This document shows positions 27,377 through 36,512 of a stretch of 64,000 nt of DNA, one piece after another; position 1 is the first letter of the stretch, and every line of letters begins with the position of its first letter. The position numbers and the translations under genes are program-made. The notes below the pieces were generated by a model. It saw only the letters and a program-made list of their open reading frames with translations. It was not told the DNA's origin and searched no databases. Origin of the DNA: Endozoicomonas sp965232255 (lineage in GTDB: Bacteria > Pseudomonadota > Gammaproteobacteria > Pseudomonadales > Endozoicomonadaceae); NCBI GenBank assembly GCA_965232255.1, contig OZ246962.1:2294001-2358000 (forward strand), read 5' to 3'.

Positions 27377-27955
27377 TTATAAAGCCCAGTCGGCGATCAT
27401 CTGTTTAGCTATCGGTCGGTGGGCGTCTTTTCCATAAAGCGCATCGATTAACTTGAAGGCAAAACTCATGGCGTTCCCAGGTCCCTGGGCAGTGATTACG
27501 CGTTTTCTGTCGTCAATTACGGTGGCATCGCCCGGGCGGGGAAGTGCTCCTTCCATTTGCTCCATAAAAGTGGGGTAGCAGGTAGCGTGGACGTTATCGA
27601 GCAAGCCGTAGTGAGCCAGGACAATTGCGGGAGATGCGCAGATAGCTGCATACCACTTGCCTGCTTTTTGCTGATCATGCAAAAGCGTGATCAGTGCCTG
27701 GCAGTCCCGCAAATTCTTGGCCCCGGGCATGCCTCCGGGCAGCGCAATAAGATGAAACGGCTGGCCGACGCAGCTGTCGATATGTGTGTCTGCGGTGATC
27801 CTGGTTTTCTGTGAACAGGTAACAGTCAGAGAGTCATCAGCTGCACAACTGGCCACGGTCACCTTGGCTCCCGCTCTTCTGAGGGTATCAATGATGGTGA
27901 CAGCTTCAATCTCTTCTGAACCATCAGCAATAGGAATAAGAACCTGTCTTGGCAT
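27377..27955 (-). CDS. yajL: DJ-1/PfpI family protein, YajL-like
   Basis: 192 residues, the size of YajL/DJ-1. The start RQVLIPIADGSEEIEAVTII has the conserved Glu, and the nucleophile elbow is YAAICASPAIVLAHYGLL (Cys about 106). The family is described as a chaperone and as a protein or nucleotide deglycase acting on glyoxal adducts; the latter activity is disputed. GAGG precedes the ATG by about 8 nt. Single gene between two leftward genes. Confidence 0.88.
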   Translation of the reverse strand: MPRQVLIPIADGSEEIEAVTIIDTLRRAGAKVTVASCAADDSLTVTCSQKTRITADTHIDSCVGQPFHLIALPGGMPGAKNLRDCQALITLLHDQQKAGKWYAAICASPAIVLAHYGLLDNVHATCYPTFMEQMEGALPRPGDATVIDDRKRVITAQGPGNAMSFAFKLIDALYGKDAHRPIAKQMIADWAL

Positions 27956-28080
27956 GGTAGGACCTCATAAGGGTGCGGATGGTCAGATGCTGGGACAAAA
28001 CGTTAGGTATATGGTTCACGCTGGCGGAGACATTAATCTAGCAGATTTACAAACCAGTGAGATAAATTTACCTGACATGG

Positions 28081-28980
28081 TCAGGATGCAGGCAAAGCAG
28101 GGAGTGAGGTAAGTTGTTCCGCAACCTGATAGCCAAGGGTGTAGCCATGATGATAGTCGGCTACCAGCAAATTTCGCTGCCGGGTACCTCTTGACGTTTT
28201 CAGATGCCTGGCCGGAGCAACCTGAATCAGTTGGGTATTATGCTCCAGTGCCAGGGTATGAGCATTATCAATGCTTTGGTTATAAGTAGTGTGCTGATCT
28301 TTAATTAATCGTCCGATAGCCGGAGACAGCCGCTGCTGCCAGGCAAGTAATCGGGCAGTGGCAGTCATTTTTTTACGAAAGTACTCTGGTCTGGTTCTGA
28401 CCACAATGACCTGGTCGTAACCATCATTAATCGCTTTTTGTATTGGTAATGGATCCGACAAACTGCCATCGCTCATGAGGCGTCCATCGACAGATACCGG
28501 ACTGCGGTAAATCATGGGGAGTGCACTGCTCGCTTTGAGCATATCGTTGATCAGTGTATTAGGCGTGTTGCCATCAATGCGCTGGTAGACAGGTTGGCCG
28601 CTTTTGACACAGGTGTTGACCACGGTAAAGTGGCTATCAATCAGCAGATGCCTGAATCGTCTGATATTCAGGGCGCTCTCCTGGGCAATTTTCTGAAAGA
28701 ACCAGTCCAGGTCAAACAGGTTACCACCACGAATATGGCGCATCACATTGATAAATTGCGGATCAAGGCAAAGGTTGGTGTAAATATTCAGACTGTGATT
28801 GCGCTGGCCAGCAATGAATGAGCTGAGATTGAGTGCCCCGGAAGAGACGCCGTAGTAGCCATCAAAGTGTCGGAGTCGTTTATCCAGAAAGGCGTCCAGA
28901 ACACCGGCAGTGAAGACACCTCGCATACCACCGCCCTCAACAACAAGCGCTCTTTTGCTGGGGGATGAGTTAGGCTTCAT
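28081..28980 (-). CDS. Patatin-like phospholipase family protein (YjjU-like)
   Basis: 299 residues. The oxyanion loop VVEGGGMRGVFTAG (about 13-26), the nucleophile motif GVSSG (about 44-48) and the dyad Asp in SDGSLSDPLP (about 170) form a complete patatin Ser-Asp catalytic set. Bacterial members hydrolyse lipids; YjjU-type proteins are cytoplasmic and of unknown substrate. No signal peptide is seen. The ATG is only 36 nt downstream of the last tRNA gene on the same strand with no visible terminator, so it may share the tRNA transcript. Confidence 0.86.
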   Translation of the reverse strand: MKPNSSPSKRALVVEGGGMRGVFTAGVLDAFLDKRLRHFDGYYGVSSGALNLSSFIAGQRNHSLNIYTNLCLDPQFINVMRHIRGGNLFDLDWFFQKIAQESALNIRRFRHLLIDSHFTVVNTCVKSGQPVYQRIDGNTPNTLINDMLKASSALPMIYRSPVSVDGRLMSDGSLSDPLPIQKAINDGYDQVIVVRTRPEYFRKKMTATARLLAWQQRLSPAIGRLIKDQHTTYNQSIDNAHTLALEHNTQLIQVAPARHLKTSRGTRQRNLLVADYHHGYTLGYQVAEQLTSLPALPAS

Positions 28981-29016
28981 TAGTCGGGTCTGAGTTCAAT
29001 GGAATGCTTTTAGAAG

Positions 29017-29093
<77 letters not shown>

Positions 29094-29145
29094 ACAAAAC
29101 AGGTTTGATTGACCTTTATGCCAAAGATCAACAGTTTTTATAAAA

Positions 29146-29222
<77 letters not shown>

Positions 29223-29275
29223 ACAAAACAGATTTGATTGATCTTTACACCAAAGATCAACGGCTTTTATAAAAG

Positions 29276-29352
<77 letters not shown>

Positions 29353-29405
29353 ACAAAACAGGTTTGATTGATCTTTATACCAAAGATCAATGGCTTTCAT
29401 AAAAG

Positions 29406-29482
<77 letters not shown>

Positions 29483-29497
29483 ACAAAGGAAATGCGG

Positions 29498-29525
29498 ATT
29501 ATAGGGACGTTGATTGCAATGTCAA
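29498..29525 (-). promoter_or_regulatory. Strong promoter of the tRNA-fMet array
   Basis: On the minus strand, a perfect TTGACA (29525-29520) and a perfect TATAAT (29503-29498) are separated by 16 bp. A CCGC discriminator follows the -10, as in stringently controlled stable-RNA promoters. Confidence 0.9.
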
Positions 29526-29650
29526 GCGTTTCTGGTTAACCATTCGGTTGCAATGACTTGTGTCCCTTAGTCAGTAGACGTGCTTTTCGTCCCTGACTGT
29601 TGTCCATTATGCGCCGATGGCTGTTTATTGCAATATGCGACAGCAAATGA

Positions 29651-31594
29651 TTAATTGTTAATTCGTGCGCGGTCATTGATTAACTGATCAATCACCTCCG
29701 GATCGGCAAGTGTTGAGATATCACCCAGGTTGTCGAATTCGTCCGCCGCAATTCGGCGCAGAATTCGCCTCATGATTTTGCCTGACCGGGTTTTTGGCAA
29801 ACCAGGCGCCCATTGAATAATGTCTGGGGTGGCCACCGGCCCGATGGCTTTTCGCACCCACTGTTGCAAACTGCTTTTCAGGGCGTCACTGGTTTTCAAT
29901 CCACTGTTCAGCGTGACAAAAATATAAATACCCTGACCTTTGATATCGTGAGGAAAACCCACTGCCGCAGCTTCAGCTACATGAGGATGAGCCACCACCG
30001 CAGATTCTATCTCTGCCGTACCCATACGGTGGCCGGCAACATTAATAACATCATCGCTGCGCCCGGTAATCCAGTAATAATCATCCTCATCCCGACGTGC
30101 TTCATCGCCGGTGTTGTACAGGCCCGGGAAGCGAGCGAAGTAGGTCTGCTCAAAGCGCTGGTGATCGCCGTGCAGAGTTCTCGCTTGACCGGGCCAGCTG
30201 TCGAGCATCACCAGGTTGCCTGTACCCGGGCCCTGGATAAAACATCCATTGTCGTCTACTAGCGCGGGTTGAATACCGAAAAAGGGTCGGGTGACTGAGC
30301 CGGGCTTAAGTGCCGTGGCGCCAGGCAGGGGAGTGAGCATGGCTGCTCCGGTTTCGGTTTGCCACCAGGTATCAACAATCGGGCAGCGCTGCTCGCCAAT
30401 GGTGTGGTAATACCAATTCCAGACCTCTGGGTTGATGGGTTCGCCCACGGAGCCGAGCAATCTCAGTGAACGACGGTAGGTGCCTTCAATGGCTCGGTTG
30501 CCTGTGGCCATCAAGGTGCGGATGGCCGTTGGGGCGATGTAGAGAATATTGACCTGGTGTTTATCGACGATCTGGCTGAGACGATTGGTGTGGGGGTAGT
30601 TGGGCGTCCCTTCGTGCAAGACGACGGTGGCACCATTAAGCAGAGCACCATAGACGACATAGGAGTGCCCAGTAATCCAGCCAACATCGGCATTGCACCA
30701 GAATACTTCGCCGGGCTGATAGTCAAAAACATAGCGGAAGGTGACCATAGCGTAGACCAGATAACCGCCTGTGGTATGCACGACACCTTTGGGTTTACCA
30801 GTGGAGCCGGAGGTATAAAGAATAAAGAGCGGGTCTTCGGCGTTCATCTCCACTGCATTACACTGTATCGCATGGTGTTCGATCACCTCGTGCCACCATA
30901 GGTCCCGATCAGGATGCCAGGCAACGTCGGCGCCGGTACGCTTGAGCACAATCACTTTTTCGACGCTGTCGGTGCTCTCAAGGGCTTCTTCCACATTGTT
31001 TTTCAACGGGATGACACGGCCGCCGCGCACGCCTTCGTCAGCCGTGATCACGATCCTTGCCTGGCAATCATTGATGCGCCCAGCCAGCGACTGCGGGGAG
31101 AACCCCCCAAAAACCACCGAGTGGATGGCACCAATGCGGCTACAGGCCAGCATGGCCACCACCGCTTCAACGACCATGGGCATATAGATGATAACCACGT
31201 CTCCCTTGCCAATACCTTGGTGCTGCAACGCATTGGCAAAGCGACACACGCGCTCATGCAGCGCCCGATAGGTGATCTTTTCCGAAGGACCAGCAACGTC
31301 TGGTTCCCAGATAATGGCCGTCTGGTCGCCGCGACTGGGCAGGTGACGATCCAGACAGTTACTGGCAGCGTTAGTGGTACCATCGTAAAACCAACGAATA
31401 TCAACGGGACTGATGAAGGAGGTACTTTTGACCTGAGTGAAAGGCGTGAACCAGTGGATGCACTGCCCGTGTTCGCGCCAGAAGCTTTCCGGATCGGCGA
31501 TGGATTGCTGATACATGGTTAGATACTGGTCATTGGTGAGCCGGGTGTTTGCCAGGGCAGCGGGTGTCACCGGATAGACTGAGACGCCAGACAT
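29651..31594 (-). CDS. acs: Acetyl-CoA synthetase
   Basis: 647 residues, full family length (about 650). Makes acetyl-CoA from acetate, ATP and CoA. Motifs: GDVVIIYMPMVVEAVVAMLA, P-loop YTSGSTGKPKGVVHTTGGY, VDTWWQTETG, GRSDDVINVAGHR and the C-terminal PKTRSGKIMRR with the acetylation-controlled lysine. Propionyl-CoA synthetases are close relatives, but the WWQTETG tryptophan pattern favours acetate. It lies directly downstream of a LuxR-type response regulator of the kind that controls acsA in pseudomonads (ErdR), 126 bp away. Confidence 0.92.
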   Translation of the reverse strand: MSGVSVYPVTPAALANTRLTNDQYLTMYQQSIADPESFWREHGQCIHWFTPFTQVKSTSFISPVDIRWFYDGTTNAASNCLDRHLPSRGDQTAIIWEPDVAGPSEKITYRALHERVCRFANALQHQGIGKGDVVIIYMPMVVEAVVAMLACSRIGAIHSVVFGGFSPQSLAGRINDCQARIVITADEGVRGGRVIPLKNNVEEALESTDSVEKVIVLKRTGADVAWHPDRDLWWHEVIEHHAIQCNAVEMNAEDPLFILYTSGSTGKPKGVVHTTGGYLVYAMVTFRYVFDYQPGEVFWCNADVGWITGHSYVVYGALLNGATVVLHEGTPNYPHTNRLSQIVDKHQVNILYIAPTAIRTLMATGNRAIEGTYRRSLRLLGSVGEPINPEVWNWYYHTIGEQRCPIVDTWWQTETGAAMLTPLPGATALKPGSVTRPFFGIQPALVDDNGCFIQGPGTGNLVMLDSWPGQARTLHGDHQRFEQTYFARFPGLYNTGDEARRDEDDYYWITGRSDDVINVAGHRMGTAEIESAVVAHPHVAEAAAVGFPHDIKGQGIYIFVTLNSGLKTSDALKSSLQQWVRKAIGPVATPDIIQWAPGLPKTRSGKIMRRILRRIAADEFDNLGDISTLADPEVIDQLINDRARINN

Positions 31595-31690
31595 ATCGCT
31601 TCCTCCGATTTGGTTCTTTCTGTTTAGCCCAAAAAGGTCGGAAGCGTGGCTATTTTCAGGACAGCTATTTCAGGGCAGCAGTTGGGCGTG

Positions 31691-31712
31691 AGCCCATCAC
31701 TGTTGATGGGCT
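31691..31712 (-). terminator. Hairpin downstream of the response regulator gene
   Basis: AGCCCATCA (31691-31699) pairs perfectly with TGATGGGCT (31704-31712) around a 4-nt loop, 8 nt past the regulator's stop codon. There is no T-tract, so termination before acs is uncertain. Confidence 0.45.
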
Positions 31713-31720
31713 GCTAAAAC

Positions 31721-32425
31721 TTATTGCTGATCTTGCTGTTGGCCGGTGGATTGCTGTTGGTCGGTAGGTTGTTGTTGGTCGGTGGGTTGCGGTGGTGATT
31801 CGATTTCCAGTGCACTAATGGCGATGACCGCCTGGGTGCGACTGCGTACGCCGAGCTTTTTGAAAATGGCGGTCACATGCGCCTTGATGGTCGCCTCAGA
31901 GATGTCAAGGTCGTAAGCAATCTGCTTGTTCAGCAGCCCCTCGCTGATCATGCCGAGCACCCGAAACTGCTGGGGAGTAAGCGTTGCCAGCCGTGCTTCC
32001 ATATCACTGACCTCGACAACAGATGTCGTCTGGAAGTGCTCCGGCCACCACTGTTGGCCCACCAGAATATCGGCAATGGCTGCCTTGAGAGCTTGTGGCG
32101 CAGTTGATTTGGGAATAAATCCTCGGGCACCGTGACCTTTGGCCTTGAGCATCACTGTCTGGTCATCGGTGGCTGACACCACAGCAACCGGCACATCCGG
32201 GTATTGGCCCTGGAGAAAAATCAGTCCGGAGAAGCCATGCGCGCCTGGCATATTCAAATCCAGCAGAATCAAGTCAGGGTTGCTGTTATCAGCCAGCAGT
32301 GATTGCAATTGGGCGATGGTGGCGGCTTCAGAGATAGCTGGGGCCTGGGTCACTTGCTTGATCGAGTGCTTCAGTGCGGTGCGAAACAGCGGATGGTCGT
32401 CGGCGATGATGATGTTGTGGTGCAT
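31721..32425 (-). CDS. LuxR/NarL-family response regulator (ErdR/AgmR-like)
   Basis: 234 residues from the chosen start. The receiver domain (about 3-120) has acidic residues IADDHP, phospho-acceptor Asp in LILLDLNMPG and Lys in GFIPKS. The C-terminal LuxR helix-turn-helix (about 145-205) has LTPQQFRVLGMISEGLLNKQ and ISEATIKAHVTAIFKKLGV. The last 25 residues are a Gln-rich tail (PTDQQQ repeats) encoded by an 18-bp imperfect DNA repeat and look like a slippage product. The start at 32425 matches relatives; an in-frame ATG at 32470 is possible. No sensor kinase gene is nearby. Probable control of the adjacent acs. Confidence 0.86.
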   Translation of the reverse strand: MHHNIIIADDHPLFRTALKHSIKQVTQAPAISEAATIAQLQSLLADNSNPDLILLDLNMPGAHGFSGLIFLQGQYPDVPVAVVSATDDQTVMLKAKGHGARGFIPKSTAPQALKAAIADILVGQQWWPEHFQTTSVVEVSDMEARLATLTPQQFRVLGMISEGLLNKQIAYDLDISEATIKAHVTAIFKKLGVRSRTQAVIAISALEIESPPQPTDQQQPTDQQQSTGQQQDQQ

Positions 32426-32574
32426 AGTGCTTGCTGGCCGTTTTCTGATGAAAAGAGCAAATCGCGCCATCTCTCACCGTCACCCGCCTGTGTTCGAGTA
32501 TCAGTAAATGCGATTTACGGAACTATCACCTGAAAGATCGGTCAAAAAATCAATAATTTTAAACGAGGTCCTCC

Positions 32575-33363
32575 ATGATTGACCCAGTCTTTCCGCCTTC
32601 CACATTACCCAATCCAGCTATTCACGGTGCTTACACTAAAGCTTACTTTGCTGACCAGCACGAAAAGTGCAGGGCATTGCAGGATATTCGCGATGAACGA
32701 GAAGCTCGTCCGGGCTGGAATACTCTGAAAGAAGTATTCTGGGCACCCGTGGCAGCTTTTTTTCAACTTAATCAGTCGGTTGGCAGTTTTGCCGGGCACC
32801 TCCTGTTTGCTTTGCCGGCGGCACTTGTGGGTGGGGTTATCGGAGCTACCGTCTATGCACCGTTTATGACGGCTGTGGATTGTGTGACAGGACAGCGTAA
32901 CACTCGCACCCTGGGTCAGTACGTCATCAAGCCAGCCCAGGTGCTGGCCAATATGGTTTACAATCGGGTGACCGATTTTCTCTGTCGTTATTTTCTTGGG
33001 CCTGCTCTCACGATTGCGGTGGTTGAGCCCCTGTTGTTTATCGCCGCAGGAACCATTGTTGCCGTCACCGCTGCGCCTTTTATCTATCGGGACTTTGCCA
33101 GCGATGGTGCCAGAAACGTTGAGTATTATATCGATTGCCCGCTAATCACATCGGTTAAGCATTTTATCAATCATCATTTCTGGCAACGGCTTGATGACGC
33201 AGTCACACCCAAGCGTGATCCGGATCAGCCATGGCAGGAGATGAAGGCCTGTTTTGATCTACTCAAGCAATCCGAGGATGAAGGCTTGGAGTTTTTCCCA
33301 TTTGCTGAAGCGAGGCTAAACAAATTTGTGGTGTCGTCCAACCCGGCAATGCTGGGTGCCTGA
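32575..33363 (+). CDS. Unknown protein with hydrophobic segments
   Basis: 262 residues, family not recognised. Two long hydrophobic stretches (about 76-98 and 142-172, GPALTIAVVEPLLFIAAGTI) would each span the membrane once or form a hairpin. The N-terminal 60 and C-terminal 85 residues are polar, the latter with acidic helices (MKACFDLLKQSEDEGLEFF). No signal peptide. GAGG about 9 nt before the ATG supports translation. The layout, a polar N-terminus followed by hydrophobic hairpins, also occurs in membrane-targeted secreted effectors, but nothing here proves secretion. Confidence 0.62.
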   Translation: MIDPVFPPSTLPNPAIHGAYTKAYFADQHEKCRALQDIRDEREARPGWNTLKEVFWAPVAAFFQLNQSVGSFAGHLLFALPAALVGGVIGATVYAPFMTAVDCVTGQRNTRTLGQYVIKPAQVLANMVYNRVTDFLCRYFLGPALTIAVVEPLLFIAAGTIVAVTAAPFIYRDFASDGARNVEYYIDCPLITSVKHFINHHFWQRLDDAVTPKRDPDQPWQEMKACFDLLKQSEDEGLEFFPFAEARLNKFVVSSNPAMLGA

Positions 33364-33428
33364 AGGTCTCGTACGCCTTTTTGATGGTTGGCCATCGTCA
33401 TGTAAATCCCTGGTTTGCCCAGGGCTGC

Positions 33429-33473
33429 GCTCTAAGTATTTGTGCTCTAGGTATTTGTGCTCTAAGTATCAAA
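33429..33473. repeat. 15-bp tandem repeat, three copies
   Basis: GCTCTAAGTATTTGT, GCTCTAGGTATTTGT and GCTCTAAGTATCAAA follow one another upstream of the dinB promoter. Confidence 0.82.
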
Positions 33474-33490
33474 GTTCCAACTGGAAATGC

Positions 33491-33519
33491 TTGCCAAAGT
33501 AATTTTGTATCTATATACA
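33491..33519 (+). promoter_or_regulatory. Promoter of dinB
   Basis: TTGCCA (33491-33496), a 17-bp spacer and TATACA (33514-33519). The -10 element lies inside the LexA box, the standard arrangement for SOS repression. Confidence 0.72.
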
Positions 33520-33520
33520 G
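33505..33520 (+). promoter_or_regulatory. LexA (SOS) box upstream of dinB
   Basis: TTGTATCTATATACAG matches the gammaproteobacterial consensus CTGTATATATATACAG at 14 of 16 positions and overlaps the -10 element. Confidence 0.85.
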
Positions 33521-33553
33521 GGGCTATCCCGGAGCCTGTGATGGATAACAACG

Positions 33554-34675
33554 TTGGTGCACAGCAGCGTTTCACTCAAAGAGATTCAGAGAAAAATTAT
33601 TCATATCGATTTCGATGCTTTCTACGCCAGCATTGAAATTCGTGACAATCCAAAGTTGTCAGGCGAGCCCCTGGCCGTCGGTGGAACCCCAGAGCAGCGG
33701 GGAGTTGTAGCTACCTGTAATTACGAGGCCCGGCGTTTTGGCGTACGTTCGGCCATGGCTTCGGCCCACGCCCTGAGATTATGTCCTGATTTGAAAATCA
33801 TTCCGCCCCGGTTTCCTGTGTATCGCGAGGCATCCGCCAGGGCGCACGCCATTTTCCGACAATATACCGATCGGATAGAGCCACTGTCCCTTGATGAAGC
33901 TTATCTGGACGTTACTGGCAGCCAGCGCTGTCGCGGCAGTGCCACGTTAATTGCCCAGGAGATACGCCAGGAGATCGCGCAAAAACTCCAGGTAACGGTT
34001 TCCGCTGGCGTGGCACCGAATAAATTTCTGGCCAAAATTGCCAGCGACTGGAATAAGCCCAACGGCCTTTTTGTGATAACCCCCGCACAAATCGAGGACT
34101 TTCTTTTTGACTTGTCGGTAAAAAAAATTCACGGCGTTGGGCGCGTCACAGCCGGTAAATTGCAGCAAAAAGGCATTATGACCTGTGGCCAGCTGCGTCA
34201 ATACTCAATTCTGGAATTAAGCCGCTGGTTTGGCAGTTTCGGGGAGCGGTTGTGGGAGCTGGCCCGGGGACGGGATGACCGTGAGGTGCAGACCAGGCGG
34301 CGCAGAAAGTCCCTCTCCGTTGAGCGCACCTACGACCATGACCTGGTCGGTCTGGCAGCCGCTTTAGCCCAGGTAGAACCGCTGCTGGGGGAGCTGCAGG
34401 AGCGCTTCAGGCCCATCGAAAAGGAGTACCAGGTTTACAAACACTACGTCAAAGTGAAGTTTGCCGATTTTAGCCAGACCACGCTGGAGGAGAGTCCACC
34501 GGTAACCGGTGAGACACTGGTCGGGCATTTTTCCAGATTGCTGGCTGGCGCCTGGGAACGCGGCGGTCCAGCTGTTCGCTTGTTGGGTGTGGGAGTACGG
34601 CTGGTGGATCTGCGTGAAGCCCGAGCGCTTGAACAGCTGGAGCTGTTTGAGCGCAAAGTCAACGGCATGATTTAA
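33554..34675 (+). CDS. dinB: DNA polymerase IV
   Basis: 373 residues from TTG 33554 (GTG 33557 is the only other in-frame start; an upstream stop lies at 33545). A Y-family translesion polymerase. KIIHIDFDAFYASIEIRDNP holds the first catalytic Asp, and PLSLDEAYLDVT holds the SLDE motif. The helix-hairpin-helix and little-finger domains follow. SOS control is indicated by the LexA box. Neither start has a good ribosome binding site; the only GGAG (33531-33534) fits a short out-of-frame ORF that begins at ATG 33541. The 3' end overlaps recJ by 4 bp, tail to tail. Confidence 0.93.
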   Translation: MVHSSVSLKEIQRKIIHIDFDAFYASIEIRDNPKLSGEPLAVGGTPEQRGVVATCNYEARRFGVRSAMASAHALRLCPDLKIIPPRFPVYREASARAHAIFRQYTDRIEPLSLDEAYLDVTGSQRCRGSATLIAQEIRQEIAQKLQVTVSAGVAPNKFLAKIASDWNKPNGLFVITPAQIEDFLFDLSVKKIHGVGRVTAGKLQQKGIMTCGQLRQYSILELSRWFGSFGERLWELARGRDDREVQTRRRRKSLSVERTYDHDLVGLAAALAQVEPLLGELQERFRPIEKEYQVYKHYVKVKFADFSQTTLEESPPVTGETLVGHFSRLLAGAWERGGPAVRLLGVGVRLVDLREARALEQLELFERKVNGMI

Positions 34676-36405
34676 GCTGGTTCAAGATGCTCAACCAGCA
34701 GTTGCAGGTTTTGTTGGCCGCGATACTCATTGATGTCGAGCTTATAAACGGCCTGAATCTGATGAATATTGGGATTGGGCCACATCTGGTTATCAATATT
34801 AAAAGCAATGGCATCGAGCCGTAGTGGGTGGCCAGGTATTTGCAGAACCATTTTCAGGTGTTTATTGCCCACCAGTTTCTGCTGCATAACCTGAAAGTGG
34901 CCGTCAAACGTCGGCTCCGGAAAACTCTGTCCCCACGGGCCAGCATCACGCAAGGTAAATGCCGTGGTCATGCTCACTTGTTCCGGCAGCAGTTCGCCAT
35001 CGGTATGGATCTGCGCCTGCAAGTCATCAGCCGTCAGTTGTTGTCTGACCGCAACATCAAAGGCGGCTTTGAATCGTTCGAAATCAGCTTTCCTGATCGA
35101 CAAACCGGCCGCCATAGCGTGGCCACCAAACTTAATAATCAGATCAGGGTTTTGTCGGGCAATGCTATCCAGAGTGTCGCGGATATGCAGCCCAGGAAGT
35201 GACCGGGCCGAGCCTTTCAACAGCGAGTCGCCTTCCAGGTTGTCTGCCTCGGCAAAAGCGATTACCGGGCGATTAAGCTTCTCTTTGACTCTGGCGGCCA
35301 GGATTCCAATTACCCCCTGATGCCAGCTCTCCTGAAATAGGCTAATACCCCAGGGTAGGTCGCTCTGGGCAAACTGCATCTGCTCCAGCTCAATCATTGC
35401 CTGGCTTTGCATACTGTTCTCAATGGTTTTGCGGTCGCGGTTCAGGTCATCAAGCTCATGGGCCAGCGCTCGCGCCCGGCTCATATCGTCACAAAGGAGC
35501 AGCTCAATGCCGATGGACATATCATCCAGCCGACCGGCGGCATTAAGCCGAGGGCCAAGAGCAAAGCCCAGGTCCGCTGCCACCAGTGTGGCGGCATTTC
35601 TGCCCGATACCTCGATAAGGGCGGTAATGCCCGGCCGACAACGGCCTGAGCGAATGCGCGACAATCCCTGATGCACCAGAATGCGGTTGTTGCTGTCCAG
35701 TTTTACCACGTCAGCCACCGTGCCAAGGGCCACGAGGTCCAATAGCTGAGCAAGATTGGGTTCTGGCGTGTGTTGGAAGTACCCCCGATTACGCAGTTCG
35801 GTTCTGAGCATACACATCAGGTAAAAAATCACGCCAACGCCAGCCGTGTTTTTGCCCGGGAACGGGCAGTCGGGTTGGTTGGGATTAACAACCGCGTCGG
35901 CTGCCGGTAACTGCCGACCCGCCAGGTGATGGTCAGTCACTACCACGGTCATGCCGTGGTCTTTGGCCGCCTGAACACCAGCAATGCTGGAAATGCCGTT
36001 GTCCACTGTAAGCAAAACATCGGGCTGAAATGGCAACGCAGCTTCGACAATCTCCGGCGTCAAGCCATAGCCGTACTCAAAGCGGTTTGGTACCAGGAAA
36101 TCCGCAATTCCACCCATACTGCGCAAGGCCAGCACGCCAAGTGCACTGCTGGTGGCACCGTCGCAGTCAAAGTCGCCGACAATCAGCAGCCGTTGTCGGT
36201 TGATAATGGCATCAGCGAGAATTTTGCTGGCTTTATCGCTGTCTTTCAGTTGCCGGTAATCATTCAGCTGTTGCAGTTGTCTGGGCAGGTCATCCTGAGA
36301 CGTGACGCCCCTGGCATGGTAAATTCGGGCCAGCAGCGGGTCCATATCAGGGGAAAAATCACAGGATGAAAGATCGTAGGCGCGGCGAATGATAGTTACA
36401 GACAT
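34672..36405 (-). CDS. recJ: Single-stranded-DNA-specific exonuclease RecJ
   Basis: 577 residues from ATG 36405, the same length as E. coli RecJ; an in-frame ATG at 36447 would add 14. A 5'-3' exonuclease in recombination and mismatch repair. DHH-family motifs: VGDFDCDGATSSALGVLAL, VDNGISS, VVTDHHL and AGVGVIFYLM. The C-terminal DHHA1 segment has KFGGHAMAAGLSI, followed by an OB-like region. It is tail-to-tail with dinB, so two DNA-repair genes meet here. No ribosome binding site is obvious at either start. Confidence 0.95.
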   Translation of the reverse strand: MSVTIIRRAYDLSSCDFSPDMDPLLARIYHARGVTSQDDLPRQLQQLNDYRQLKDSDKASKILADAIINRQRLLIVGDFDCDGATSSALGVLALRSMGGIADFLVPNRFEYGYGLTPEIVEAALPFQPDVLLTVDNGISSIAGVQAAKDHGMTVVVTDHHLAGRQLPAADAVVNPNQPDCPFPGKNTAGVGVIFYLMCMLRTELRNRGYFQHTPEPNLAQLLDLVALGTVADVVKLDSNNRILVHQGLSRIRSGRCRPGITALIEVSGRNAATLVAADLGFALGPRLNAAGRLDDMSIGIELLLCDDMSRARALAHELDDLNRDRKTIENSMQSQAMIELEQMQFAQSDLPWGISLFQESWHQGVIGILAARVKEKLNRPVIAFAEADNLEGDSLLKGSARSLPGLHIRDTLDSIARQNPDLIIKFGGHAMAAGLSIRKADFERFKAAFDVAVRQQLTADDLQAQIHTDGELLPEQVSMTTAFTLRDAGPWGQSFPEPTFDGHFQVMQQKLVGNKHLKMVLQIPGHPLRLDAIAFNIDNQMWPNPNIHQIQAVYKLDINEYRGQQNLQLLVEHLEPA

Positions 36406-36469
36406 GACCAGAATCGGGGTAGGGACGGTAGCCTTGCAGGGTATCACAGGCTGGTTGATTGTTTTAAGA

Positions 36470-36497
36470 AAAATGCAGCCGTTGTCGGCTGCATTTT
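36470..36497 (-). terminator. Intrinsic terminator of the acyl-CoA synthetase gene
   Basis: An 11-bp stem, AAAATGCAGCC (36470-36480) with GGCTGCATTTT (36487-36497), and a 6-nt loop, lying 15 bp past the stop of the leftward gene. The minus strand continues in T residues. Confidence 0.82.
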
Positions 36498-36512
36498 GTC
36501 CTGAGGAGTGAC

